Source of the DNA: Aquimarina pacifica
Lineage (GTDB): Bacteria > Bacteroidota > Bacteroidia > Flavobacteriales > Flavobacteriaceae
Assembly (NCBI RefSeq): GCF_000520955.1
Contig: NZ_JACC01000002.1
Coordinates: forward strand, 1-64,000
Length of the DNA: 64,000 nucleotides
Reading direction: 5' to 3'
In this document: piece after piece, positions 43,883 through 52,665 of the stretch
How positions within the stretch are numbered: position 1 is the first letter of the stretch
Layout: the number at the start of each line of letters is the position of its first letter
Program-made: the position numbers and the translations under genes
The notes under the pieces: model-generated
Told to the model about the DNA's origin: nothing
The model's database searches: none
The model's input: only the letters and a program-made list of their open reading frames with translations

Positions 43883-45598
43883 TTAATGGGTTATACTCAA
43901 GTTGTAGAATGTAGCTTCATCGTAGTCATCATCATTTCCTGTTTTATTTTGCGAATACACTCCTGCTTTAAAATACATCCAATCATCTTCAAAACCACTA
44001 GAACTCATATTATATTCTCCTGTATATGTAGAATTATCTTCTTTGGTTATTGTAATATAAAGCATTGTACCAGAAACCTCTATCTTATAAGAAAACTGTT
44101 CATCTAATCCTATTCCGTTACTAGGGTTAGGCATATCATCATCATAATCACCATCCTTATTTTCAATTAGATTTCCTATTATATTGTACCACTTTTCTGA
44201 TCCACTAGAAGGTTCATGTGCAAAATAAATAGCTCCTTTACTATTCTTTGAAGGTTTATGGTAATACAAACGACATGGTTCATCCTTACTGGCATGAATT
44301 TGCCCTATTACTACTCTTCCTTCCTCTTCATCATTTCCAGAAGTGGTTACATGATTAATTTTTAATGTCGCCTCTAAAATACCGCCTACAGCAGCAGCAT
44401 CTTCCTTAACTTCATCAGATGAATTACTAAATACCCAATTATTACCATAGTCTTTGGTGCTCATTTTATAATCGTCACCGCGAAGCATTTCTCGCAATTC
44501 TGATCGAGTATACGTTGTACCTGTCGAAGTTTTGTAACCGTCTACATAATTTTTAAATATCATTCCTCCATCACTCTTATCAGTATAGAAATACGGAGAT
44601 TTTTCGAAACCATTATTTAATTCTACTTCATATATGCTCTGAGCGACACCAGATCCATTATTAAGAGGAATACTTAAATACCACTGAGTTAAATCGAAAT
44701 TTTCTGATGGTGCTGCATTTGGATCTAAATTCCCAGGTTGGATTATAATTACCTCCCCTTTTTCGGTTGTAAAATCCGAGCCTTGACCTGCAGAATAACT
44801 AGAACCTGTATTATCCGCACATTTTGCACGTATTTGCCATTCATAAGTTGTGTCTGACTGTAAATCTGAAGCAGTAGCAGATGTCGTTTTAATACTTTTT
44901 ATAAGAGTCCATGTAGAAGAACCTGATGCTCTATATCGCACATTATAATGATCTATATTAGACACTGCATTCCAAGAAAATGTTGCAGAAGTTTTAGTTA
45001 TACTATTTACTGATTTTCCTGAAGGTATATCGGCTTGGCAATCTCCTGTATTAATATCCTCAGAAAGACCAAATAATTCGATATCTGTAATACTATTCCA
45101 ATCATTTACACTATTCTCAAAACATTTAATTCTTACGAATTGAACGTTCATATTTGATAAGTCATACTTCTCCAAAGAAGCAGAAGTTCCTGTACTATAT
45201 GTTTTCAAAATTTGACTCCATGAAGTACTAGAGGATTCTCTTACCCAAATTTCAAACTTCTGAACGCGCTCATCTCCTTTATACCATGCAATGTTTATAT
45301 AATCTATAGTTTTTGCCTCACCAAGATCCATTATGTAATTTACACCATAACCCTGACCAGACCAACGAGATTTAGAATCGCTATCAATAGCATTCTCAGC
45401 AGGATTTTCAGATTGTTGAGCACTTGCAGAAACAGAACTAATATCTAACGCTATTGAACTAGCCTTTGAGTTTAAAGAAATCCCTTTGGATTCATCATTA
45501 TATTCATCAAGATCACCATCTTGAGAACAACTACTTACTAGTAATAAAGATATCGTAATAAATACAGAAATAAATTTAGAGTAATTTTTTATTTTCAT
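43883..45598 (-). CDS. PL7 alginate lyase lipoprotein with F5/8 type C and FN3 domains
   Basis: I start at the ATG at 45598 (571 residues), because the signal and lipobox (VSSC, Cys24) follow directly; an upstream ATG at 45670 adds 24 unlikely residues. Domains in order are an F5/8 type C domain (about 50-178), a fibronectin type III domain (about 187-278), and a polysaccharide lyase family 7 catalytic domain (about 300-571). PL7 signatures are complete: RSELR (365-369), QIH (433-435), YFKAGVYSQ (542-550), with catalytic Arg, Gln, His and Tyr in these motifs. QIH (rather than QVH) usually goes with polyguluronate or mixed cleavage; that is known-family inference. Likely surface anchored. Confidence 0.93.
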   Translation of the reverse strand: MKIKNYSKFISVFITISLLLVSSCSQDGDLDEYNDESKGISLNSKASSIALDISSVSASAQQSENPAENAIDSDSKSRWSGQGYGVNYIMDLGEAKTIDYINIAWYKGDERVQKFEIWVRESSSTSWSQILKTYSTGTSASLEKYDLSNMNVQFVRIKCFENSVNDWNSITDIELFGLSEDINTGDCQADIPSGKSVNSITKTSATFSWNAVSNIDHYNVRYRASGSSTWTLIKSIKTTSATASDLQSDTTYEWQIRAKCADNTGSSYSAGQGSDFTTEKGEVIIIQPGNLDPNAAPSENFDLTQWYLSIPLNNGSGVAQSIYEVELNNGFEKSPYFYTDKSDGGMIFKNYVDGYKTSTGTTYTRSELREMLRGDDYKMSTKDYGNNWVFSNSSDEVKEDAAAVGGILEATLKINHVTTSGNDEEEGRVVIGQIHASKDEPCRLYYHKPSKNSKGAIYFAHEPSSGSEKWYNIIGNLIENKDGDYDDDMPNPSNGIGLDEQFSYKIEVSGTMLYITITKEDNSTYTGEYNMSSSGFEDDWMYFKAGVYSQNKTGNDDDYDEATFYNLSITH

Positions 45599-46177
45599 GC
45601 CCTTTTTGTGTTTTAGATAATTTCGGCTGCTAATATATATTTTTAAACAACAACTATATCGTTTTCGCATCGAAGAAGTTCGATATATGATGTTGCTAAC
45701 TAGAAATAAAGAGCCTTAACATTAATTAACATCCGTATTGGTTTTAATTAACATAAAATTATTAAAGATTGAAAATCAATAAAATATCAAAATATTTCTA
45801 CCCAAAAATAAAGAGGGAGGACATCAAAAATTTTGATTTCTAAAAAGAGTAAAAAAAAGTATATTTTTTCTCAAGCATGTTTATAATCGTATTTATACGT
45901 ATTTTGACGATTATTTTTTAAGTAAAAAAGAGTCTTTTATTGATCTCAAATCCTAAAAAGGTAAGATTTAACATAAAAAAGTGTCATTGTTCAAAATATT
46001 ACGAACAAAAATTATCGAATTACAAGCATATTTTTATAATATGTGAGTAATTACTTTTTTCTTTTTTTAGATCTTTTTCCTGCAAATATCATGTACAATA
46101 ATGAATAAGAAGTATTCCATATATTGTTATGAAGAACATAATGTATCACTTAATAAGAAAGTATATTTTCTTAATAC
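45599..46177. other. Intergenic region upstream of the alginate lyase gene (579 bp)
   Basis: No gene supported; a short frame at 46101-46295 overlaps the end of the EamA gene on the opposite strand and is not credible. It contains the inverted repeat at 45883-45914 and A/T tracts. Confidence 0.5.
45883..45914. promoter_or_regulatory. Inverted repeat, candidate operator
   Basis: Arms ATAATCG (45883-45889) and CGATTAT (45908-45914) with an 18-nt spacer containing TATACGTA-like sequence. About 290 bp before the alginate lyase start; could bind a dimeric regulator. Confidence 0.3.
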
Positions 46178-47035
46178 TTATTTATACATCCTTATACTTT
46201 CTATAATTACCGAAATTAGAATCAGAATTCCTCCTATAATTGTAGATAAAACAGGTATTTCTCCTAAAAACAAAATACCAATTATGATTCCATAAACAGG
46301 CTGTATACTACTAATAATACTTGCCGTGGTTATAGAAAATCTTTTAAAACTTACAAGAAAGAGTGTGTGTCCTATAGCGGTTGTTAATAATGCTAAAATC
46401 AATGTAGGCTGCCATTGCTCTTTTATCCCAGAGCTATCCATGAAAAATAAAAATGGCAAAAGAAAAAGACTTATCACCACTAATTGATACCACATTAGAA
46501 CAGAGCCATTATAGCTGTTTATTTTAGTTTTCATTATTAAATTCCGAAGGGAATAGCAAAAAGCCGATAAAACGCCTAAACCGACTGCTTTTGTATAGGA
46601 ATTATTTAAATTTAAGTCGGGCACCAAAAAATAAATCCCAATCAAAACCAGTAGCGCTAATAAGAGATGTATCTTCTGAAATTTTGTTTTAAGTAATAGT
46701 GGTTCTAATAATGCAGTAATAACGGGATACGTAAATATTGATAACATACCAATAGCAACATTAGAAAGCTTTAATGAATAGAAATATGTTATCCAATGTA
46801 GTCCCATTAATATGCCTCCTAAAAATATAGTAGGCCTATCATTAGGTTCGGTATCAAAAGAAATTCGTTTCCATAAACAAAAAACGAACAATAATATACC
46901 CGCCATAATTGCACGAAAACCTATAATGACAGGCACTGGCATATCTATATATCTCCCCAACGCACCCGACGTACTTATAAAAAGCATGGCAAGATTTAGC
47001 TCAATTAGATATCTTATGTAAAGTTTTTTGTGCAT
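46178..47035 (-). CDS. EamA/DMT-family transporter
   Basis: The 285-residue protein has ten hydrophobic helices in two EamA halves: AMLFISTSGALGRYI ... LKLSNVAIGMLSIFTYPV, then AVGLGVLSAFCYSLRN ... SSIQPVYGIIIGILFLGEIP. The helix ending SIQPVYGIIIGILFLGE is the classic second-repeat signature. Substrate unknown. It lies 14 bp downstream of the helical-repeat protein gene on the same strand, so they probably share a transcript. Confidence 0.88.
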   Translation of the reverse strand: MHKKLYIRYLIELNLAMLFISTSGALGRYIDMPVPVIIGFRAIMAGILLFVFCLWKRISFDTEPNDRPTIFLGGILMGLHWITYFYSLKLSNVAIGMLSIFTYPVITALLEPLLLKTKFQKIHLLLALLVLIGIYFLVPDLNLNNSYTKAVGLGVLSAFCYSLRNLIMKTKINSYNGSVLMWYQLVVISLFLLPFLFFMDSSGIKEQWQPTLILALLTTAIGHTLFLVSFKRFSITTASIISSIQPVYGIIIGILFLGEIPVLSTIIGGILILISVIIESIRMYK

Positions 47036-47049
47036 TTACCAGTCATATA

Positions 47050-48594
47050 TTAGCGTATTTGTTTCTTAGATTTTTCTTTTATAATGTCTGCTACCGGTCT
47101 TCCTTCAATATTACTTTCTAGCCATGATAAAATATCTAAATACAAAAACGCTCTTTTTTCATAAGGGTGATCTTCATATTGTTTGAGTCGAGAATGTAAT
47201 TTCCTAAATTCATCTTTTATTTGATGTGGGTAAATATCACCAAGATTTTTCAGAAATTTAATCATTTCTTTCTGCACCTCATGTAAATCGTCCATTTTCA
47301 GTAAAAACCTATAAGTCTCCTTTAATTGCGCTTCTAAATGATAGTCCATTCCAGCTTCATAATGGGCTACAAGGCTTAATACTCTTGAAAAACACATTAA
47401 ATCTTCTCTCATTTTCAAAGACTTATTATTAATAATCATATCCAGATATTCAATACACTTTTTATGATTCGCCATACCAAAATACAGGCAACCTATTTTA
47501 TAGTATAATACCATAATATGATGATCATCTAAACGATTTTTAAATTCATGTAATCCATTAAGGATATCTTTTACCAAATGCTCTCCCTCTTCAAAGGTCC
47601 CTTCTAAGAAATGAACATTTAATTTATTATTATACATGAATTGAAAGGATAACACTTCTATATTATCATCTTTCGGAAACCCTTTATCCTGGATAGATGT
47701 TTCGAACTTTGATAATGTCGATTTTAATTGTGCCTTGTCCTTTATCAAAAAAAGCGATTCTAATAAATAATGATTTCCTCTTAAAAAGAAAACAGGATTT
47801 TGAGTAATCATTTTGGGATGTTCATAAAACAAATCCACCCATTTTTTTGAGTACTTATAACAAGACAAAAAATCCTGAACAATAAAACTATACCATAAAT
47901 GCGCTTTATAAAGCCATAGTTTTTCCCTAAACCCAAGCATACTCCACTCATATTTAGGTAATTTACTATAAAAGTAATCTGTAACAATCGTATGTTCTTT
48001 ATCATTACGAGCATAGCCACTTTTTAGCATTAATCCATATAATTGCAGTGATAAATTAGATAATTTACTGGTAAGTACATTTTTCATACTTAACATTTTT
48101 GCTTCAATGGTCAACTCATCTGCTCGACTATTAATACTTCTAGTAATATATTGTGTCTCGATTATTTTTTCGAGTTCAACTATTTCATAGGCAATATTAT
48201 GTTCTTCATTTTCTTTGGCTAAAACTTTTGCTTTCTCAAGAATTTTTAAACTCTGTTTGTATAGTCCTTTATGATACAAAATAGACGCAAAATCTAGTTG
48301 CTCACGTATTTGAGACCGTATATTCTGATGCAAAGGGCTTAGTCGAAGGCTAATCAATATTTGTTTATACAAATGAGCCTTAAGGTTAGAAAGCTGAAGC
48401 TTAGTAACAATTCCCTTTTTAACAATAATGTCTTCGTCCAAAGTATCACTCTTATCAATATGATTGAATAAAGCTAGAAATTTAGAGTCAGTATTCACCC
48501 CTAACCTACCTACATAAACCTTAAATTGTCTTTTTTCGGATTTAGAAAGTGATTTTACTAAAACAAACAAAGGATCTTTTTGATCATTAGTCAT
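47050..48594 (-). CDS. Cytoplasmic helical-repeat (TPR-like) protein
   Basis: The 514-residue protein has no signal peptide and is almost wholly alpha-helical: MTNDQKDPLFVLVKSLSKSEKR, then repeated helix pairs such as FASILYHKGLYKQSLKILEKA and YYKIGCLYFGMANHKKCIEYL. These read as TPR-like pairs. The first 90 residues (SLSKSEKRQFKVYVGR ... LKAHLYKQILISLRL) form a distinct conserved-looking module often seen in flavobacterial proteins. Its role is unknown; a protein-protein scaffold is likely. First gene of an operon with the EamA transporter, divergent from leuA. Confidence 0.7.
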   Translation of the reverse strand: MTNDQKDPLFVLVKSLSKSEKRQFKVYVGRLGVNTDSKFLALFNHIDKSDTLDEDIIVKKGIVTKLQLSNLKAHLYKQILISLRLSPLHQNIRSQIREQLDFASILYHKGLYKQSLKILEKAKVLAKENEEHNIAYEIVELEKIIETQYITRSINSRADELTIEAKMLSMKNVLTSKLSNLSLQLYGLMLKSGYARNDKEHTIVTDYFYSKLPKYEWSMLGFREKLWLYKAHLWYSFIVQDFLSCYKYSKKWVDLFYEHPKMITQNPVFFLRGNHYLLESLFLIKDKAQLKSTLSKFETSIQDKGFPKDDNIEVLSFQFMYNNKLNVHFLEGTFEEGEHLVKDILNGLHEFKNRLDDHHIMVLYYKIGCLYFGMANHKKCIEYLDMIINNKSLKMREDLMCFSRVLSLVAHYEAGMDYHLEAQLKETYRFLLKMDDLHEVQKEMIKFLKNLGDIYPHQIKDEFRKLHSRLKQYEDHPYEKRAFLYLDILSWLESNIEGRPVADIIKEKSKKQIR

Positions 48595-48802
48595 TGTAAG
48601 AAAATATATTGTAATTAATTGATTAAAAGATAGTTAAATTTACATTAAAACACTTTAGCATTGTAAAACTAATACCAAATGCTTCTCTTTTGAATTACCA
48701 AAATATAAATTCGTAAGAGATTAAAGAAACATCTTACTTAATTATTTAAAATAAAGATGATCTTTTGATAAAAGTAGTGAACTTATAATTTACAATACCT
48801 TC

Positions 48803-49975
48803 ATGAGCGATAATAAAGTACAAATATTTGACACAACTCTTAGGGATGGAGAACAGGTCCCTGGATGTAAACTAAATACTCAACAAAAGTTAATTATTGC
48901 AGAACAATTAGACCTCTTGGGAGTTGATGTTATAGAAGCTGGATTTCCTGTCTCAAGTCCTGGAGATTTTGCCTCTGTAAATGAAATAGCTAAAATTGTA
49001 AAAAATGCGACGGTCTGCGGATTAACAAGAGCTGTAGAAAATGATATTAAAGTTGCTGCAGAAGCCCTTAAAAATGCAAAAAGACCAAGAATACATACGG
49101 GTATAGGAACCTCTGAATCCCACATTAAATATAAATTTAATTCTACTCAAGATAAAGTTATTGAGCGTGGAATCGCTGCGGTAAAATATGCTAAATCTTT
49201 TGTTGAGGATGTAGAGTTTTATGCAGAAGATGCAGGTAGAACGGATAATGAATTCTTAGCGCGTGTATGCGAAGCAATGATTAAGGCTGGAGCCACAGTT
49301 CTTAATATTCCTGACACTACAGGTTATTGTCTTCCAGAAGAATACGGAGCTAAAATAAAATATCTAAAGGAAAATGTTCGAGGTATTGATAATGTTATTA
49401 TCTCTTGCCATTGTCATAATGACTTGGGACTTGCAACTGCAAATTCTATTTCAGGAGCTATTAATGGTGCACGACAAATCGAATGTACAATCAATGGTAT
49501 TGGTGAACGTGCAGGAAATACTTCATTAGAAGAAGTCGTCATGATCATGAAACAACACCCCTACTTAGAACTTAATACAGGAATAAACTCTAAACTACTA
49601 TATAGTACAAGTCAAATGGTTTCTGACCATATGGGAATGATGGTACAGCCAAATAAAGCTATTGTTGGCGCCAATGCTTTTGCGCATAGCTCAGGTATAC
49701 ACCAGGACGGTGTAATCAAAAATCGAGAAACGTATGAAATAATAGATCCTGAAGAAGTAGGAGTTACCGAATCTGCTATAGTCCTTACAGCCAGAAGTGG
49801 TAGAGCTGCTTTGGCATACAGAGCAAAAAAAATAGGATACGAATTAACAAAACTTCAACTAGACGATGTATATGTTGAGTTTTTAAAATTTGCAGATAGT
49901 AAAAAAGAAGTTGTAGATGAAGATATTCATCTTATCATGAAGAATATTAATATCGCTACTACTATCACGGCGTAG
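48803..49975 (+). CDS. leuA: 2-isopropylmalate synthase (short form)
   Basis: The 390-residue protein has the HMGL-like TIM-barrel motifs [14 protein letters not shown] (8-21), the metal-site [34 protein letters not shown] and [12 protein letters not shown]. These condense acetyl-CoA with 2-oxoisovalerate, the first committed step of leucine synthesis. Classic LeuA is about 510-550 residues; this one ends after the catalytic and linker parts and lacks the LeuA dimer/allosteric domain, so leucine feedback may be absent or indirect. The related citramalate and homocitrate synthases share these motifs, but the adjacent leuB supports LeuA. It is followed 49 bp later by leuB. Confidence 0.9.
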   Translation: MSDNKVQIFDTTLRDGEQVPGCKLNTQQKLIIAEQLDLLGVDVIEAGFPVSSPGDFASVNEIAKIVKNATVCGLTRAVENDIKVAAEALKNAKRPRIHTGIGTSESHIKYKFNSTQDKVIERGIAAVKYAKSFVEDVEFYAEDAGRTDNEFLARVCEAMIKAGATVLNIPDTTGYCLPEEYGAKIKYLKENVRGIDNVIISCHCHNDLGLATANSISGAINGARQIECTINGIGERAGNTSLEEVVMIMKQHPYLELNTGINSKLLYSTSQMVSDHMGMMVQPNKAIVGANAFAHSSGIHQDGVIKNRETYEIIDPEEVGVTESAIVLTARSGRAALAYRAKKIGYELTKLQLDDVYVEFLKFADSKKEVVDEDIHLIMKNINIATTITA

Positions 49976-50024
49976 TTCTTCTTACGCCATACAGAATGGT
50001 ATCCGAAGTAAATATCATAGATTT

Positions 50025-51140
50025 ATGAAATTAGATATTGCAGTATTATCAGGAGACGGTATTGGGCCAGAAGTAACCGCTCAGGCTATTAAAGCCCTAG
50101 ATGCTGTATGTCATAATTTTGACCACTCTTTTGTATTCAAAGAAGGATTAGTCGGGGCTCTAGCAATAGAAAAAACAGGAAATCCATTACCTGACGAAAC
50201 CTTAAAACTATGTGTTAATACAGATGCCGTATTATTTGGAGCCATTGGTTCTCCCAAATACGACAACAATCCAGAAGAAAAAATACGACCAGAACAAGGG
50301 TTACTTAAACTTAGAAAAGAGTTAGATCTTTTTGCTAATATACGCCCTGTTAAAGCATACGACTCTCTAATAAAAAAATCTCCTCTAAAAAGCGAAATTA
50401 TTCGTGGCACAGATATATGTGTTTATAGAGAATTAACTGGTGGTATTTATTTTGGTGAAAAAAAACTAAGTGATGATGGCACTCTCGCTTCAGATCTATG
50501 TGAATATTCTAAGAAAGAGATTGAGCGCATTACACATCTAGCATTTAAAGCTGCACAAAAAAGAAGGAAAAAAGTTACTTTAATTGACAAGGCAAATGTT
50601 TTAGAATCTTCCAGATTATGGAGAAAAGTAGTTGCAGCGATTGCTAAAGAATATAAAGATGTTCTCTTAGAATTCTTATTTATTGACAATGCTGCCATGC
50701 AAATGATTCTTAATCCCAAACAATTTGATGTAATCCTTACAGAAAATATGTTTGGTGATATTATTTCTGATGAAGCTAGTGTAATTGGTGGTTCTATTGG
50801 GCTTTTGCCTTCTGCATCAATAGGAAATACATTTTGTATGTTTGAACCAATACATGGTTCATTCCCCGAGGCAACGGGAAAAGGCATTGCCAACCCTATT
50901 GCCGCAATATTATCGGCTGCCATGTTATTAGAACATTTTGAATTAGTCGAGGAAGCAGCTGCAATCAGAAATGCTGTAGAAAAAGCATTAGAATTAAATC
51001 TCTCTACACCAGACTTAAATCCAGAAAACCCACTTACCACAGAAAAAGTAGGAGATTTTATCGCAGATTATATTCTTAACCCAGAAGATTCTAACATTAA
51101 TTTTGAGAATATTCATGTAGGGCAATCTACTATTATCTAG
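50025..51140 (+). CDS. leuB: 3-isopropylmalate dehydrogenase
   Basis: The 371-residue protein has GDGIGPEV near the N-terminus, RPEQGLLKLRKELDLFANIRP-type substrate loop (split RPEQGLLKLRKEL and FANIRP), RELTGGIYFGEK, IDKANVLESSRLW, the metal aspartates in DIISDEASVIGGSIGLLPS, and GKGIANPIA. It oxidises and decarboxylates 3-isopropylmalate with NAD. It forms a transcript with leuA. leuC and leuD, usually next to these genes, are not in the window. Confidence 0.95.
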   Translation: MKLDIAVLSGDGIGPEVTAQAIKALDAVCHNFDHSFVFKEGLVGALAIEKTGNPLPDETLKLCVNTDAVLFGAIGSPKYDNNPEEKIRPEQGLLKLRKELDLFANIRPVKAYDSLIKKSPLKSEIIRGTDICVYRELTGGIYFGEKKLSDDGTLASDLCEYSKKEIERITHLAFKAAQKRRKKVTLIDKANVLESSRLWRKVVAAIAKEYKDVLLEFLFIDNAAMQMILNPKQFDVILTENMFGDIISDEASVIGGSIGLLPSASIGNTFCMFEPIHGSFPEATGKGIANPIAAILSAAMLLEHFELVEEAAAIRNAVEKALELNLSTPDLNPENPLTTEKVGDFIADYILNPEDSNINFENIHVGQSTII

Positions 51141-51307
51141 TTATAAAAAAAACTAACACACTCGGGCTAACAAGGTTCCCAAACATTAATAACATTTATA
51201 ATCTAAGTAAAATTCAAGTTTACTTAAATCTTACTGATACTAATTACCTAATTACAAAGTACTATCAATTTGGAAAGAAATTTTAAAAGTAAATTTTGAC
51301 CATAAAA

Positions 51308-51337
51308 AAAATCCGAAATATTTCTATTCCGGATTTT
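51308..51337. terminator. Bidirectional terminator between leuB and the TPR gene
   Basis: 8-bp stem AAAATCCG/CGGATTTT with a 14-nt loop between two convergent genes. On the minus strand it is followed by a T-run, ending the gyrA-TPR transcript. Confidence 0.75.
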
Positions 51338-51363
51338 CTTATTCTGTGCAAAGGGTTTGAATT

Positions 51364-52638
51364 TTACATTCCTCCTTCTAATGCCTTTAATTTATCTTTC
51401 ATAACGTCTGCCTTTGGATCGTCTAACTGATAGAATAATTTCATCAATGTCTCTATAACTGCAGCATCGTCTGGTTTTGTCTTTAACGCTCCTTCTAAAT
51501 ATGGAACTACAGATCTATATAAAGTCTCTTTCTCTTTTTTAAGTAACTCATATCTCTTGTTGTCTTTTGCTGAAGAACCTAAGTTATTCATTTCATCAAC
51601 AATTTTTATTCCTTTATCTAATAAGATATTAGAAATATTAACTTGAGCCTCTGCATAATCTGGATTAAGCTCAATTGCCTTTTTGTAATAAGACATCGCT
51701 TGTTCGTTATCTCCTAAACGAGAAGCACTTACTCCTAAATTGTAAAGTGATTCTGGATTTTCAGGATCATTAGCTACAATTTGCTCCATAATTTCTCTAT
51801 ACTTTGCTATATCCCCAGACTTATAGTAAATATTAGCTTCTGATTGTAATAGAGAGGAATCATTGGGATTTTCTTTTTTAGCGTTTTCGATAGCACTCAG
51901 AGCCAAATCACTTTTCCCTTGAGTTACATATATCAGCGCTATATTTTTCGCAATCTCTGGTTTTCTTGATTCAGTTTCAACCACATCAGGCTTTACATAT
52001 AACTTTGACTTAACACTAACATCTCTAGCATTTTTAGTCTGAAAAGCTTCTAATTCTCCACTTGCTACATTAGTAGCCACATATTGAGTTCTCTTTCCGG
52101 TATAATTAAGCTCCATAAGTTCATTATAGTGCTTTAATGCCGTATCATACTCTTTAGCATTTACAGCATTCGCTGCAGCAAAGTACAAATTAAGAGTATC
52201 TGCTTTGTTGATCTTATACATTAAATAAGATTTTTCTGAAGCACCCATAAAATTTTCTTCTTCATAATCTTTGTTATACCCTTCAGCCAAAGAAGAAATT
52301 AAAGATTGCTTTTTCTCTTTTGCACCTTCAGTGTACTTTATAATTTCGGCTGCTTTTTCTATTTCGATAACCTTATTATATGCATTTGCTGCTTTTTCTA
52401 TTTTTTCTAAAGATTCTCCTGCAGTCGAAGAAATAACCTGTGCATTTAGAAATTGGTATAAAGCTTTTGTCTTTTCATCTGCTGAACCTACAAGTGACTC
52501 TGCACCCTTCAATGCTTCTGCTGCTGCCTTAACATCTCCCGTTTTTAATGCTTTCGAAGCTGCTTTTAATTCTTGTTTTTGAGAAAATCCTATAGCACTA
52601 AACGTTAAGAAAAGTACTACGATAAATTTAGTCTTCAT
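51364..52638 (-). CDS. Periplasmic TPR protein, co-transcribed with gyrA
   Basis: The 424-residue protein has a signal peptide (to about FSQ, residue 20) and tetratricopeptide repeats, clearest at PESLYNLGVSASRLGDNEQA and YYKKAIELNPDYAEAQVN (about 293-335). It has no catalytic motif. TPR proteins of this size in Bacteroidota usually act as scaffolds in the periplasm or outer membrane. It starts 27 bp downstream of the gyrA stop on the same strand; a link to gyrase itself is not implied. A terminator closes the unit. Confidence 0.85.
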   Translation of the reverse strand: MKTKFIVVLFLTFSAIGFSQKQELKAASKALKTGDVKAAAEALKGAESLVGSADEKTKALYQFLNAQVISSTAGESLEKIEKAANAYNKVIEIEKAAEIIKYTEGAKEKKQSLISSLAEGYNKDYEEENFMGASEKSYLMYKINKADTLNLYFAAANAVNAKEYDTALKHYNELMELNYTGKRTQYVATNVASGELEAFQTKNARDVSVKSKLYVKPDVVETESRKPEIAKNIALIYVTQGKSDLALSAIENAKKENPNDSSLLQSEANIYYKSGDIAKYREIMEQIVANDPENPESLYNLGVSASRLGDNEQAMSYYKKAIELNPDYAEAQVNISNILLDKGIKIVDEMNNLGSSAKDNKRYELLKKEKETLYRSVVPYLEGALKTKPDDAAVIETLMKLFYQLDDPKADVMKDKLKALEGGM

Positions 52639-52665
52639 TATTTTGAGTTTTTAAATGGTATTTAG

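Noticed and set aside
45599-45670. Upstream ATG at 45670 as start of the alginate lyase gene
   Set aside because: The added residues (MRKRYSCCLKIYISS...) do not look like a signal, while the ATG at 45598 gives a standard lipoprotein signal.
50447-51040. 197-codon frame antisense to leuB
   Set aside because: Long only because leuB is well conserved and codon-biased; leuB motifs are unambiguous.
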